Notes: a model not told the origin generated them from the sequence alone. DNA of 64,000 bases from Microbacterium horticulturae (GCF_029094505.1 NZ_CP119108.1:806001-870000); one strand, 5' to 3'. Shown: positions 50,686 through 60,367, counted from the first letter of the stretch. Program-made: numbers and translations.

Positions 50686-51878
50686 GAGATCAGCATGACA
50701 TCGACGAGGTCGCCCGCCGCGACGGCGTCCACATGGGTGGGGACGATGGCATAGGCATCCGCCCGGCCCAAACTCGCGGCCAGGTGCGATCCGCCCGACG
50801 AGGCGGGTCGCACGCCTTCGCGCGTCACGACGACCGGTCGGTATTGGCGGCGGCCGGTCGGCGTCCGCCAGGGCTCGAGCACGCGCATCGGCAGGATCAG
50901 CCGATCGAGAACGGTCGCCCCCTGCATGGCGAGCAGTGCGGGCCGCACGAAGACCTCGAACGACACCGCCACGCTCACCGGATTGCCCGGCAATCCGAAC
51001 AGCAGCGGCTCGCCGTCACCGAAGCCCTGCGGCTTGCCCGGCTGCATCGCGACCTTCTCGAACTGCATCGGGGCGACATTGCGCACGACCTCGTAGGCGC
51101 CGGCACTCACCCCACCCGACGTGATGACGACGTCGGCACCGAGTGCCGACGCCTCGGTGAGAGCAATCCGCAACCCGTCGCCATCGTCGGTGACCTGGGT
51201 GCGCAGCACGACCTCGGCGCCGTTCTCGCGGCACAGCCCATCGAGCAGCGCGCTGTTCGACTCCGGGATCTGCCCGTATTCGAGCGGAGCCCCGGGCGGA
51301 CGCAACTCGTCACCGGTGGAGATCACGGCCACGCGCGGCACCCGCGAGACCACGACGTCCGTGACGCCGGCGGCTGCGGCCGAGGCCAGCTGCCGACCGC
51401 CCAGCACGAGCCCGGCGGGGAGAATCTCGTCGCCGGCACGGCACTCCTCACCGCGCGGGCGGATGTGCATGCCGAGCGAACGAGGAGCTGTGACCACCGT
51501 GACGCGCTCGAGCGAATCGGCGAGCCCGCCCGCGGTGTCTTCGAAGGGCACCACGGTGTCGGCTTCTGTCGGAAAGGGTGCGCCCGTCATGATGCGCGCC
51601 GCCTGCCCGCGGTCGATCGACGGGTTCAGCGACGTACCGGCCGGAAGATCGGCGACGACCTCGAGGGTGACGGGAGAATCGGGGGATGCCGTGGCCACAT
51701 CCGCGTGGTGCACGGCGAAGCCGTCCATCGCCGAGTTGTCGAAAAGCGGCAGGTCGACCGCTGACCGCACCGGCTCACGCAGCACCCGTCCCAGGGCGGC
51801 CTCGACCGGCGCCGTGACGGGCTCCAGCAGGCGCGCGGCGGCCAGGATCCGTTCCCGGTGCTCGTCGACCGTGATCAT
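50682..51878 (-). CDS. moeA: Molybdopterin molybdenumtransferase
   Basis: This 398-residue enzyme inserts molybdate into adenylylated molybdopterin. Typical motifs are DLPLFDNSAMDGFAV, ARIMTGAPFPTEADTVVPFED, VAVISTGDELRPPG, ITSGGVSAGAYEVV and LLFGLPGNPVSVAVSFEVF. ATG 51878 overlaps the moeB stop (51875-51877); in-frame codons further upstream are inside moeB. It is second in the operon. Confidence 0.97.
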   Translation of the reverse strand: MITVDEHRERILAAARLLEPVTAPVEAALGRVLREPVRSAVDLPLFDNSAMDGFAVHHADVATASPDSPVTLEVVADLPAGTSLNPSIDRGQAARIMTGAPFPTEADTVVPFEDTAGGLADSLERVTVVTAPRSLGMHIRPRGEECRAGDEILPAGLVLGGRQLASAAAAGVTDVVVSRVPRVAVISTGDELRPPGAPLEYGQIPESNSALLDGLCRENGAEVVLRTQVTDDGDGLRIALTEASALGADVVITSGGVSAGAYEVVRNVAPMQFEKVAMQPGKPQGFGDGEPLLFGLPGNPVSVAVSFEVFVRPALLAMQGATVLDRLILPMRVLEPWRTPTGRRQYRPVVVTREGVRPASSGGSHLAASLGRADAYAIVPTHVDAVAAGDLVDVMLIS

Positions 51879-52954
51879 GCGTGCTCCTTCCGCCGGGCGT
51901 TCCACCCGTCCATGCCCCCGCGCAGCACCGTGACGTGCGCCCCGGCGGCCTTCAGCGCGTAGGCGGCCGTGCGCGCCCGCACGCCCACCTGGCACACCAG
52001 CACCGCGGGCTGACCGCCCAGCGATCCCGCGACGCCGGTCGCATCGCCCAGCAGCGCTCGCAGCGGCACATGTCGTGCACCCGGCAGCATTCCCGTGACG
52101 ACCTCGGCGTCTTCGCGCACGTCGATGACGACGTCGGTCTCACCGGGCTCGTCGACCTCGGTGAGCGGAGCGGAAACTGCGGGTGCCGCATCCGACGCTC
52201 GCGTCGCACGCAGCGGCGCTTCGCGCTGCGTGCCCGCGAGCGCGTCGATGAGCGCCACCCGGCCCAGCAGTGGCCGGCCGATGCCGGTGATGAGCTTGAT
52301 CGCCTCGGTCGCCATGAGTGCCCCCACCTGCAGGCACACGGGGCCCAGCACGCCGACCGCCGAGCACGCGGGTGCTTCGCTGCCCGAGGGGTAGAGATCG
52401 CGCAGTCTGACGGGCTCGGCGGGCGCGGGCGGTGCCGACCAGAACACGGTGACCAGGCCCGCGAACTCTTGCACGGTGCCCCAGACCACGGGCACGTCGA
52501 GGCGCTCGCACGCGACGGCGACGATCTCGCGGCTGTCGAACGAATCGGTGCCGTCGAGCACGAGGTCGACGCCGTCGAGCAGCTCGGCGGCGTTGTCATG
52601 AGTGAGCCGCGTGCGCACGGGGCGCACGCGGGTCTCCGACCTCTCGGCGGCCACCCGTTCGGCGCTGTCGGTCTTGGGTCGGCCGATGTCTTGGCGTCGG
52701 TGGATCACCTGACGCTGCAGGTTGGAGGCGTCCACGTCGTCATCGTCGAAGACGACGAGCTCACCGACGCCGGCTGCCGACAGGGCGAGGATCGCAGGGG
52801 AGCCGAGGCCCCCGGCGCCGATCACGCCCACCCGCGCGGCGGCCAGGCGCCGTTGCCCGTCGGGCCCGAACCCGGCCAGGCGCTGATGGCGCGCGGTACG
52901 CATCTGCTCGGCATCGCTGAGCGCGATGACGGGCTCGACCAGCGGGGGCAGCAT
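51875..52954 (-). CDS. moeB: Molybdopterin-synthase adenylyltransferase with rhodanese domain (MoeB/MoeZ type)
   Basis: This 359-residue fusion has an E1-like adenylyltransferase domain (GAGGLGS at 46-52, FDDDDVDASNLQRQVIH, DGTDSFDSRE) and a C-terminal rhodanese domain (VIDVREDAEVVTGMLPGARHVPL, with Cys in VLVCQVGVRAR). It activates the MoaD C-terminus and supplies sulfur, the MoeZ arrangement common in Actinobacteria. ATG 52954 is preferred; the longer frame begins in the control region. It is first in the moeB-moeA-moaC-mobA-DUF6457-moaD operon. Confidence 0.94.
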   Translation of the reverse strand: MLPPLVEPVIALSDAEQMRTARHQRLAGFGPDGQRRLAAARVGVIGAGGLGSPAILALSAAGVGELVVFDDDDVDASNLQRQVIHRRQDIGRPKTDSAERVAAERSETRVRPVRTRLTHDNAAELLDGVDLVLDGTDSFDSREIVAVACERLDVPVVWGTVQEFAGLVTVFWSAPPAPAEPVRLRDLYPSGSEAPACSAVGVLGPVCLQVGALMATEAIKLITGIGRPLLGRVALIDALAGTQREAPLRATRASDAAPAVSAPLTEVDEPGETDVVIDVREDAEVVTGMLPGARHVPLRALLGDATGVAGSLGGQPAVLVCQVGVRARTAAYALKAAGAHVTVLRGGMDGWNARRKEHA

Positions 52955-53016
52955 GGTCTCAGCGTATCCAGCACGGCGGCACCGCGGGCCGGACGCGACC
53001 GGAAATACCAAAGCTC

Positions 53017-53067
53017 CGCGCATGCGGAATAAGAACGGCCCGATATTCGCGCATGCGGTGCTAGTTT
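53017..53067. promoter_or_regulatory. Divergent moeB/mod control region with repeated CGCGCATGCGG
   Basis: CGCGCATGCGG occurs at 53017-53027 and 53048-53058, exactly 31 bases apart (about three helical turns); each contains the palindrome CGCATGCG. GAATA and TATTC lie inside the pair. TAGTTT at 53062-53067 is 6 bases before the regulator ATG. This is a candidate molybdate-responsive operator shared by both operons. Confidence 0.6.
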
Positions 53068-53073
53068 GGCCTC

Positions 53074-53469
53074 ATGTCCGCAAGCTACAAGATCTCCCAG
53101 GCCGCCCGGCTGCTCGGGGTCAGCGATGACACCGTGCGTCGCTGGGTCGAGCAGGAGGTGCTGCCGGTCACCGACGCGAGCCCGGCCGAGATCCCCGGCG
53201 CAGCACTCGCGCAGCGCGCCGTCGAGCTGGCGAAGGCTGCGGAAGACCCGACCGACGTGCTCTCCAGCGCTCGCAACCGCTTCACCGGGCTGGTCACGAA
53301 GGTCGTCGCCGACGGCGTCTGCGCCCAAGTCGACATCCAGGCGGGTCCCCACCGGGTCGTGTCGCTCATGACGGCCGAGGCCGTCGAGGCGCTCGGGCTG
53401 GAGGTCGGCTCACTGGCCGTCGCCGTCGTCAAGGCCACCACTGTCATCGTCGAGACTCCCCGCGCCTGA
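53074..53469 (+). CDS. HTH-TOBE molybdate-responsive regulator-like protein
   Basis: This 131-residue protein has an N-terminal MerR/excisionase-type helix-turn-helix (YKISQAARLLGVSDDTVRRWVEQEVLP, residues about 5-31) and a C-terminal TOBE/Mop domain (SSARNRFTGLVTKVVADGVCAQVDIQAGPHRVVSLMTAEAVEALGL), which binds molybdate in ModE and Mop proteins. It heads the modABC operon, 30 bases before modA, and is divergent from moeB. It is the probable molybdate sensor for both sides. Confidence 0.88.
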   Translation: MSASYKISQAARLLGVSDDTVRRWVEQEVLPVTDASPAEIPGAALAQRAVELAKAAEDPTDVLSSARNRFTGLVTKVVADGVCAQVDIQAGPHRVVSLMTAEAVEALGLEVGSLAVAVVKATTVIVETPRA

Positions 53470-53499
53470 CGCCGCGCCCGAGAAGAGAGAGCCCATCAC

Positions 53500-54288
53500 A
53501 TGCGCCGAATGACCGCCTTCGCCACTGCCGCTGCGGCATCCCTCGCCCTCCTGCTGACGGGCTGCGGCGACACCACGTCGTCCGCGGACCCCGCCGGCGG
53601 TGCGTCGACCGACGCGCTCAGCGGCGAGGTCGCGGTGTCGGCTGCGGCCTCGCTGCAAGGCGCCTTCGACAAGGCGATCTCCGAGTTCGAGTCTGCCCAC
53701 CCCGAGGTGAAGATCACGGCGAACTACGACGGCTCGAGCACGCTCGCGACGCAGATCAACGGGGGTGCGAAGGTCGACGTGTTCGCCTCGGCCGACGAAG
53801 CCAACATGGCGAAGGTGACCGACCCGGGCCTCGCTTCTGACCCGGCGATCTTCGCGAAGAACACGCTCGTGGTGGTGACGCCTTCGGGCAACCCGGGTGA
53901 CGTGAAGACCCTGCAAGACCTGGCGAACCCCGACCTGAAGGTCGTCCTGTGCGCACCGGAGGTGCCGTGCGGTGCGGCATCCCAGACCCTCCTGAAGAAC
54001 GCGGACGTCACCGTGCGGCCCGCAAGCCTCGAGCAGAACGTGACAGCCGTGCTCACCAAGGTGCAGAACGACGAGGCCGACGCCGGGCTCGTGTACAAGA
54101 CCGACGCCGCCACCAGCGATCAGGTCACCTCGTTCACGCCCGAAGGCGCCGACGCGGTCGTCAACTCCTACCCGATCGTCGTGCTGAAGGATGCCCCGAA
54201 CAAGGCGGCCGCGCAGGCGTTCGTCGACTTCGTCACCGGCAGCGACGGGCAGGCGATCCTCGCCTCGTTCGGATTCGACAAGCCATGA
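53500..54288 (+). CDS. modA: Molybdate ABC transporter substrate-binding lipoprotein
   Basis: This 262-residue protein has a signal peptide with lipobox LLTGC (Cys near residue 22) and the ModA fold: VSAAASLQGAFDKAI with oxyanion-binding Ser residues, NYDGSSTLATQI, GAKVDVFASADEANM and EADAGLVYKTDA. It captures molybdate outside the cell for ModB. It ends overlapping modB (ATGA). The preceding gene is the TOBE regulator. Confidence 0.95.
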   Translation: MRRMTAFATAAAASLALLLTGCGDTTSSADPAGGASTDALSGEVAVSAAASLQGAFDKAISEFESAHPEVKITANYDGSSTLATQINGGAKVDVFASADEANMAKVTDPGLASDPAIFAKNTLVVVTPSGNPGDVKTLQDLANPDLKVVLCAPEVPCGAASQTLLKNADVTVRPASLEQNVTAVLTKVQNDEADAGLVYKTDAATSDQVTSFTPEGADAVVNSYPIVVLKDAPNKAAAQAFVDFVTGSDGQAILASFGFDKP

Positions 54289-55088
54289 GCCGGCGGGGAT
54301 ACGCGCCGCCGATCCTCGTCGTCCCGGCGCTGGTCGGCCTCGCGTTCCTCGTCCTTCCGCTGGCGGCCCTCGTCGGCAAGGTCGAGTGGAGCAGCCTGTG
54401 GAGTGACATCACGTCGCCGCAGGCGCTCGACGCGCTGAGCCTCTCGCTGACCACCGGCCTCGTCGCCACGGCGTTCTGCGTCGTGATCGGGGTGCCGCTC
54501 GCTCTGCTGATCGCGCGGGCCTCCGGTCGGCAGGCCTCGGTGCTGAGGGCGATCGTCACCGTGCCGCTCGTGCTGCCGCCGATGGTGGGCGGCCTCTCGC
54601 TGCTGTTCCTGTTCGGCCGCTCGGGATGGCTCGGCTGGACCGGGTGGCAGATCCCCTTCTCGACGACCGCCGTCGTGATGGCGCAGACGTTCGTGGCGCT
54701 GCCCTTCCTCGTCCTCGCGCTCGAAGGCGCGCTGCGCACCTCGGGTATCGCGTACGAGCAGACGGCGGCGGCGCTCGGCGCCGGCGGCTGGACGATCTTC
54801 TGGCGGGTCACCCTGCCGCTCGCGGGGCCCGGCCTGCTCTCGGGCGTCATCCTCTGCTTCGCCCGCGCGATCGGCGAGTTCGGAGCCACCGCGCTGTTCG
54901 CCGGAAACGCACCGGGCGTGACACAGACCATGCCGCTGGCGATCTACACGGCGTTCAACGGTGCCGGGGTCTCGCAAGGCTCGGCCGTCGCGCTTTCGCT
55001 GCTGCTGCTGGTGACCGCTATCGCCGTGTTGCTGCTCGTGCGCGCGTGGCGCCCGAGCACCCCGACCTCGGTGAAGGGTGTGGGATGA
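54285..55088 (+). CDS. modB: Molybdate ABC transporter permease
   Basis: This 267-residue membrane protein has about six helices and the ModB-type EAA loop EQTAAALGAGGWTIFWRVTLPLAGPGLLSG. Other family features are PLVLPPMVGGLSLLFLFGRSG and RAIGEFGATALFAGNAPGVTQTMPLAIY. It overlaps both modA and modC through ATGA. Confidence 0.95.
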   Translation: MSRRGYAPPILVVPALVGLAFLVLPLAALVGKVEWSSLWSDITSPQALDALSLSLTTGLVATAFCVVIGVPLALLIARASGRQASVLRAIVTVPLVLPPMVGGLSLLFLFGRSGWLGWTGWQIPFSTTAVVMAQTFVALPFLVLALEGALRTSGIAYEQTAAALGAGGWTIFWRVTLPLAGPGLLSGVILCFARAIGEFGATALFAGNAPGVTQTMPLAIYTAFNGAGVSQGSAVALSLLLLVTAIAVLLLVRAWRPSTPTSVKGVG

Positions 55089-55969
55089 GCGGCGCAACGC
55101 TGGAGGCCCGGGTGACCGTCGACCGCGGACGGTACACGCTCCAGGCGGAGGTGCACGCCGACGCCGGTGAGGTCGTGGCTGTCATGGGGCCCTCGGGGGC
55201 AGGGAAGTCGACGCTGTTCGGCGCGCTCGCCGGCTTCGTCGACCTCGACGAGGGATTCGTGCATCTGGACGGAAGGACGGTGGATGCCGCATCCGGCCCC
55301 CACGTCACGCCCCGTGATCGCGGGATCGTGCTGCTGGGACAGGAGCCCCGGCTGTTCCCGCATCTGACGGCACGCGAGAACATCGCGTTCGGACCGCGTG
55401 CGCGCGGCACGGTGCGGGCGACCGCGCGCGCCGACGCCGATGTGTGGCTGGAGCGGGTGGGGCTGGCCGGCATGGGCGGCCGCCGGCCCGCCGAGCTGTC
55501 GGGCGGCCAGCAGCAGCGGGTCGCGCTGGCGCGGGCGCTGGCCACCTCGCCGCGGCTGCTGCTGCTCGACGAGCCGCTGACCTCGCTCGACCCCGAGACT
55601 GCGGGCGGCATCCGGGAGCTGCTGAGCGCCCAGCTGCGTGAGACCGGGACCACAGCGCTGGTGGCCACCCACGACGCGGCGGACGCGGCATCCCTCGCCT
55701 CCCGCCTGGTGATCCTCGAGGACGGCCGTGTCACGCAGACGGGCGCGGTGCAGGCGGTGATGGATGCGCCGGCCACCCCGTTCGTCACGATCATCGCCGG
55801 CACGCGCCCGCACCGCGGCCCGGCGGGTCTGCAGGCACGCATCGTGCAGGTCGACGAGGACGAAGACGGCCTTGCGGCCCGCGCCCGCACGGCGGACGGC
55901 GCCGAGGTGGTCCTGCGGCTTCCCATAGGCACGGCCATCGCGCCGGGCGCGACGATCACGGTCGGGTAG
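55085..55969 (+). CDS. modC: Molybdate ABC transporter ATP-binding protein
   Basis: This 294-residue ATPase has Walker A GPSGAGKST at residues 35-43, the signature LSGGQ at 138-142, Walker B LLLLDEP and the switch His in VATHDAADAASLA. A C-terminal extension of about 60 residues (LQARIVQVDEDEDGLAARARTADGAEVVLRLPIG) looks like the TOBE domain that senses molybdate in ModC. It couples ATP hydrolysis to molybdate import. It ends 11 bases before the P450 start. Confidence 0.94.
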   Translation: MSGATLEARVTVDRGRYTLQAEVHADAGEVVAVMGPSGAGKSTLFGALAGFVDLDEGFVHLDGRTVDAASGPHVTPRDRGIVLLGQEPRLFPHLTARENIAFGPRARGTVRATARADADVWLERVGLAGMGGRRPAELSGGQQQRVALARALATSPRLLLLDEPLTSLDPETAGGIRELLSAQLRETGTTALVATHDAADAASLASRLVILEDGRVTQTGAVQAVMDAPATPFVTIIAGTRPHRGPAGLQARIVQVDEDEDGLAARARTADGAEVVLRLPIGTAIAPGATITVG

Positions 55970-55980
55970 AGTCCCGCAGC

Positions 55981-57039
55981 GTGGGCATGTGCGAGCGCGA
56001 CGACCGCGGGCGCCTCGTGCTGCGTCGGCACGCCGACGTCGTGGCGGTGGCGCACGATCCTGACACCTTCTCGAGCCGGGTCTCCGCGTACCGGCAGATC
56101 CCCAACGGGCTCGATGGACCGGCGCACCGTGATGCGCGGCACCTGCTCGACCCGTTCTTCTCGCCGCCGCGGCTGGAGCGGCTGCGGCCCGGTCTCGAAG
56201 ACCTCGCACGCTCGCTCGTGCCGGCGCCGGGTCAGGTGGTGGATGCCGTCGCCGAGCTGGGGGCGCGGTACTCGGTGCGCGCCGCCTCGCTGTGGCTGGG
56301 CTGGCCCGCAGGGCTCGAGGACGAGCTGCTCGACTGGGTGGCCGACAACCGCGCCGCAACCCGCTCGGGCGACCGCGCGCGCACGGCGGCGGTCGCCGCA
56401 CGCTTCGACGAGATCGTGCACGCGCTGGTCGTGGCGCGCTGCGCGACCGGCACCGACGTGACCGCTGAGCTCATTCAGACCCGCACGGCCGACGGACGCC
56501 CGCTGCACGAGGAGGAGGTCGTGTCGATCCTGCGCAACTGGACCGGCGGCGACCTGTCGACGCTCGCGCTGTGCGTCGGCGTCGTCGCGCACGGCCTCGC
56601 CGTGCGTCCCGAGGTGCAGCGCGCGCTCGCCGATGCGCCCGACGAGGCGCTGGCGGCGGCGATCGACGAGCTGCTGCGCATCGACGACCCGTTCATCTCG
56701 AGCCGCCGACGCGCGACGGCCGACACACAGGTGGGGGAGTGCCCGGTCGCGACTGACGAGCTCGTCGTGCTGCACTGGCCGAGCGCGAACCGCGACCCGC
56801 GGGTGTTCGGTGACCCCGACGCTTTCGCCCCCGTGCACAACGCGGCAGCGAACCTCGTGTACGGCGCAGGGGCGCACGTGTGCCCGGGCCGGCCGCTTGC
56901 GACACTCGAGCTCGTGGTGCTCGTGCGAGCGCTTCTGCGCACGGGGCGTCTGTGCCTCGCGCCGGGGGCGGCGCCCGAGCGGGAGACGCCCCCGGCAGGC
57001 GGCTTCCGTCGTGTCGACGTGCTCCTCGAATCCGTCTGA
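55981..57039 (+). CDS. Short cytochrome P450
   Basis: This 352-residue P450-family protein is about 50 residues shorter than usual; the missing part is the extreme N-terminus. It begins directly with [19 protein letters not shown] (B-helix region). The I-helix [12 protein letters not shown]-helix ELLR (Glu-x-x-Arg) and heme loop [18 protein letters not shown] with axial Cys are present, so heme binding is plausible. The GTG start follows modC by 11 bases, placing a P450 inside a molybdenum operon. No ferredoxin partner is adjacent. Its substrate is unknown. Confidence 0.82.
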   Translation: MGMCERDDRGRLVLRRHADVVAVAHDPDTFSSRVSAYRQIPNGLDGPAHRDARHLLDPFFSPPRLERLRPGLEDLARSLVPAPGQVVDAVAELGARYSVRAASLWLGWPAGLEDELLDWVADNRAATRSGDRARTAAVAARFDEIVHALVVARCATGTDVTAELIQTRTADGRPLHEEEVVSILRNWTGGDLSTLALCVGVVAHGLAVRPEVQRALADAPDEALAAAIDELLRIDDPFISSRRRATADTQVGECPVATDELVVLHWPSANRDPRVFGDPDAFAPVHNAAANLVYGAGAHVCPGRPLATLELVVLVRALLRTGRLCLAPGAAPERETPPAGGFRRVDVLLESV

Positions 57040-57121
57040 GTCATTCGGCCCCGATCGCGCGGAGAACCGCTACGGTGAGAGGTATCGAGAGCACAGTGCG
57101 GCGCTCTCGTCGGAGGTTGCG

Positions 57122-57982
57122 ATGGGTAGGATCACCACGCGCACGAAGATCGTCCGGATCACCGTCGGAGTCGACGAGCCGGATGCCTCGACCGTGCGGC
57201 GCATGGATACGCTGGCGGCCGAGGAGCCGCTGGAGATAAGGGTCGGCGGTACGCCGCTGACCGTCACGATGCGCACACCCGGCGACGACGTGGAGCTCGC
57301 CGCCGGCTTCCTCGTGTCGGAGGGCGTCATCACCCGGGCCGACCAGTTCGCCTCGGCGATGCACTGCTCGGGTCCGGGCACCGAGGCCAACACCTACAAC
57401 GTGCTCGACGTACGCCTCGCCCCGGGAACGCCCCCGCCCGACCCTGCGCGCGCCCGGCACTCGTACACGACGAGCGCGTGCGGAGTGTGCGGCGCGGCAT
57501 CCATCGACCAGGTGCGCACCGCGTCGTCGTTCGACGTGTCGGCCGATCCGGTGGGGGTGGATGCCGCGGTCCTGGCCGAGCTGCCCGACACGCTGCGCAC
57601 GCGGCAGGCCGTGTTCGAGAAGACCGGCGGTCTGCACGCGGCGGCGCTGTGCGATGCGAGCACGGGAGAGGTGCTCGTCGTGCGTGAAGACGTCGGCCGG
57701 CACAACGCCGTCGACAAGGTGATCGGCTGGGCTGTGCTGAACGACCGGCTGCCCCTGCACACAACGGTGCTGCAGGTGTCGGGCCGGGCGAGCTTCGAGC
57801 TCGTGCAGAAGGCTGTGATGGCCGGCATCCCGATCCTGTCCGCCGTCTCAGCGCCGTCGTCCCTCGCGGTCGAGATGGCCGAGTCCTCGGGGCTCACCCT
57901 CGTCGGCTTCGTGCGCGGCGATTCCATGAACGTCTATGCCCGGGCGGACCGGGTGCGAACGAGTGCGCTGCTGCCGGCCTGA
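57122..57982 (+). CDS. fdhD: Formate dehydrogenase accessory sulfurtransferase FdhD
   Basis: This 286-residue protein transfers sulfur from a cysteine desulfurase to the molybdenum cofactor, activating formate dehydrogenase-type enzymes. The Cys pair is in [10 protein letters not shown] (Cys 120, Cys 123). Other motifs are [40 protein letters not shown] and [25 protein letters not shown] lies just before the ATG at 57122. It precedes the YdeP-type molybdoenzyme by 33 bases, consistent with acting on it. Confidence 0.95.
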   Translation: MGRITTRTKIVRITVGVDEPDASTVRRMDTLAAEEPLEIRVGGTPLTVTMRTPGDDVELAAGFLVSEGVITRADQFASAMHCSGPGTEANTYNVLDVRLAPGTPPPDPARARHSYTTSACGVCGAASIDQVRTASSFDVSADPVGVDAAVLAELPDTLRTRQAVFEKTGGLHAAALCDASTGEVLVVREDVGRHNAVDKVIGWAVLNDRLPLHTTVLQVSGRASFELVQKAVMAGIPILSAVSAPSSLAVEMAESSGLTLVGFVRGDSMNVYARADRVRTSALLPA

Positions 57983-58015
57983 GCGGGAGCAGCCTGGAAT
58001 GAAGGAGAGTGCACG

Positions 58016-60331
58016 ATGACCGCCAAGGCACCGGTGCAGGATGTCACGGAATCCGCCACCGCGATGGAGGTGGCCGAGCCCCGCCTCTGGGCGGCCGGGG
58101 TTCCGGGCATCACTCACGCCATGGGACCCGCCATGGCCGACATGGGCGTCGGGCGCGCGCTGACCCTGCTCACAGACATGAACCAGAAGGACGGGTTCGA
58201 CTGCATGAGCTGCGCGTGGGCCGATCCGGAGGAGCGCAAGACGTTCGAGTTCTGCGAGAACGGCGCGAAGGCCGTGACGTGGGAGGCCACCCCGGTCACG
58301 ATTCCGACGTCGTTCTGGGCCGAGAACTCGATCTCGAGCCTGCAGGACAAGTCCGAGTACTGGCTCGGCATGCAGGGCCGCCTCATCGAGCCGCTGTACA
58401 AGCCGACCGGAGAAGACAACTACCGGCCCATCACCTGGGACGAGGCGTTCACCCTCATCGGCGACCGGCTGAAGGCCATGGACTCGCCGAACGAGGCGAC
58501 GTTCTACACCAGCGGGCGCACCGCGAATGAGACCGCGTTCGCCTACCAGCTGTTCGCACGCGAGATGGGCACGAACAACCTGCCCGACTGCTCGAACATG
58601 TGCCACGAGTCGACGGGCCTGGCCATGGGGCAGACGATCGGCATCGGCAAGAACACGATCGCCTACAAGGATTTCGCCAAGGCCGATCTGATCATCATCA
58701 TGGGGCAGAACCCCGGCACCAACCACCCGCGCATGCTCACGGCGCTCGAAGAGGCCAAGGAAGCCGGCGCCGAGATCGTCGCGATCAACCCGCTGCTGGA
58801 GGCGGGGCTGATCCGCTACAAGAACCCGCAGAAGGTCAAGGGCATCATCGGTCACGGCACCGGCATCGCCGACCAGTACCTGCAGATCCGCGCGGGCGGC
58901 GACGGGTGGCTGATGAAGGCGATCTCGCAGCGCGTCTTCGCCGCCGAAGATGCCAAGCCGGGCACGGTCCTCGATCACGCGTTCCTCGACGAGCACTGCC
59001 AGGGCCTCGACGAGTTCCGCGCGAGTCTGAAGGACCTCGACCCCGAGATGGTGCTGCGCGCCACGGGACTGACCACCGCGCAGATCGACGAGCTCGCCGA
59101 GCGGTATCTGCGTGCCGACAAGGTGATCATCACCTGGGCGATGGGACTGACCCAGCACCGCGACGCGGTGAGCATCATCAAGGAGGTCATCAACCTTCTG
59201 CTGCTGCGCGGCAACATCGGCAAGCCGGGTGCCGGTGCCTCGCCGATCCGCGGCCACAGCAACGTGCAGGGCGACCGCACGATGGGCATCTGGGAGCAGA
59301 TGCCGCCGAAGTTCCTCGATGCGCTGCAGCGCGAGTTCGGCTTCGACCCGCCCCGCGAGAACGGTTACGACGTCGTGCAGGCGGTCGAGGCCATGCGCGA
59401 GGGCAAGACCAAGGTGTGGATCTCGATGGGCGGCAACCTGGTGTCGGCGGTGTCCGACACGCACGCCGCCGAAGAGGGCTTCCGCAAGGTCGGCCTGAAC
59501 GTGCAGGTGTCCACCAAGCTCAACCGCAACCACCTCACCGTGGGCGACGAGGCGATCATCCTGCCGGTGCTCGGGCGCACCGAAATCGACATGCAAGAGG
59601 CCGGTCCCCAGATGCTGACCGTTGAGGACTCGGTCTGTGCCATCCACTCGACGCGCGGCAAGGTGAAGCCGATCTCCGACAAGCTGCGCAGCGAGATGTC
59701 GGTCGTCGTCGGCATCGCACGGGCGTACTTCGGTGACACCGGACCTGTCGACTGGGCGTCGTTCGAGAAGGACTACGACGTCGTGCGCGACCACATCGAG
59801 CATGTCATCCCGGGGTTCACCGATTTCAACAAGCGGCTCAAGGCCGACAACGGCTTCATCCTGCCGCACGGCCCGCGTGACTCGCGCACGTTCCCGACGG
59901 CGACCGGCAAAGCGATGATCACCGTCAACGACCTCGAGTACATCGAGCGCCCTCCGGGGCGCCTGCTGCTGCAGTCGATGCGGGCGCACGACCAGTTCAA
60001 CACGACGATCTACAGCTTGAACGACCGTTACCGCGGCATCAAGCGCAGCCGTCGCGTGATCTTCGTGCACCCCGACGACCTCGCCGAGCTCGGCATCGAA
60101 GACGGCTCGCTCGTCGACGTGCACAGCGAGTTCGCGGACGGCGTGGACCGCTCCGTGCACGCGTTCAAGGCGGTCGCGTTCCCGACCTCGCGCGGATGCG
60201 CGGCCACCTACTTCCCGGAGGGAAACCCGCTGGTGCCCCTGTCGTTCACCGCGCTGGGCAGCAACACTCCGGCATCCAAGTCGGTCGTCGTGCGCCTGGA
60301 GCCGGTCACCGAAGCCGTCGTATCCGCCTGA
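58016..60331 (+). CDS. FdhF/YdeP-family molybdopterin oxidoreductase
   Basis: This 771-residue bis-MGD enzyme belongs to the YdeP group of formate dehydrogenase-like oxidoreductases. The N-terminal cluster region has only three Cys (63, 66 and 80, in FDCMSCAWADPEERKTFEFC), so a standard four-Cys iron-sulfur cluster is uncertain. Cys 196 in SNMCHESTG occupies the position of the Mo-ligating Cys/Sec followed by His. MGQNPGTNHPRMLTALEEA and GNIGKPGAGASPIRGHSNVQGDRTM are MGD-binding stretches. AAGGAGAG precedes the ATG. FdhD lies just upstream and an OFA transporter downstream, supporting formate or a related acid as substrate, unproven. Confidence 0.88.
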   Translation: MTAKAPVQDVTESATAMEVAEPRLWAAGVPGITHAMGPAMADMGVGRALTLLTDMNQKDGFDCMSCAWADPEERKTFEFCENGAKAVTWEATPVTIPTSFWAENSISSLQDKSEYWLGMQGRLIEPLYKPTGEDNYRPITWDEAFTLIGDRLKAMDSPNEATFYTSGRTANETAFAYQLFAREMGTNNLPDCSNMCHESTGLAMGQTIGIGKNTIAYKDFAKADLIIIMGQNPGTNHPRMLTALEEAKEAGAEIVAINPLLEAGLIRYKNPQKVKGIIGHGTGIADQYLQIRAGGDGWLMKAISQRVFAAEDAKPGTVLDHAFLDEHCQGLDEFRASLKDLDPEMVLRATGLTTAQIDELAERYLRADKVIITWAMGLTQHRDAVSIIKEVINLLLLRGNIGKPGAGASPIRGHSNVQGDRTMGIWEQMPPKFLDALQREFGFDPPRENGYDVVQAVEAMREGKTKVWISMGGNLVSAVSDTHAAEEGFRKVGLNVQVSTKLNRNHLTVGDEAIILPVLGRTEIDMQEAGPQMLTVEDSVCAIHSTRGKVKPISDKLRSEMSVVVGIARAYFGDTGPVDWASFEKDYDVVRDHIEHVIPGFTDFNKRLKADNGFILPHGPRDSRTFPTATGKAMITVNDLEYIERPPGRLLLQSMRAHDQFNTTIYSLNDRYRGIKRSRRVIFVHPDDLAELGIEDGSLVDVHSEFADGVDRSVHAFKAVAFPTSRGCAATYFPEGNPLVPLSFTALGSNTPASKSVVVRLEPVTEAVVSA

Positions 60332-60367
60332 GCCTCAGGCGGCCGCACCTCGAGAGAAAGGACAAAG

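Noticed and set aside
53949..54284. N-terminal extension of modB reading back through modA
   Set aside because: The frame is open, but modB family proteins start at the MSRRGYAPP region and ATG 54285 overlaps the modA stop in the usual ATGA fashion.
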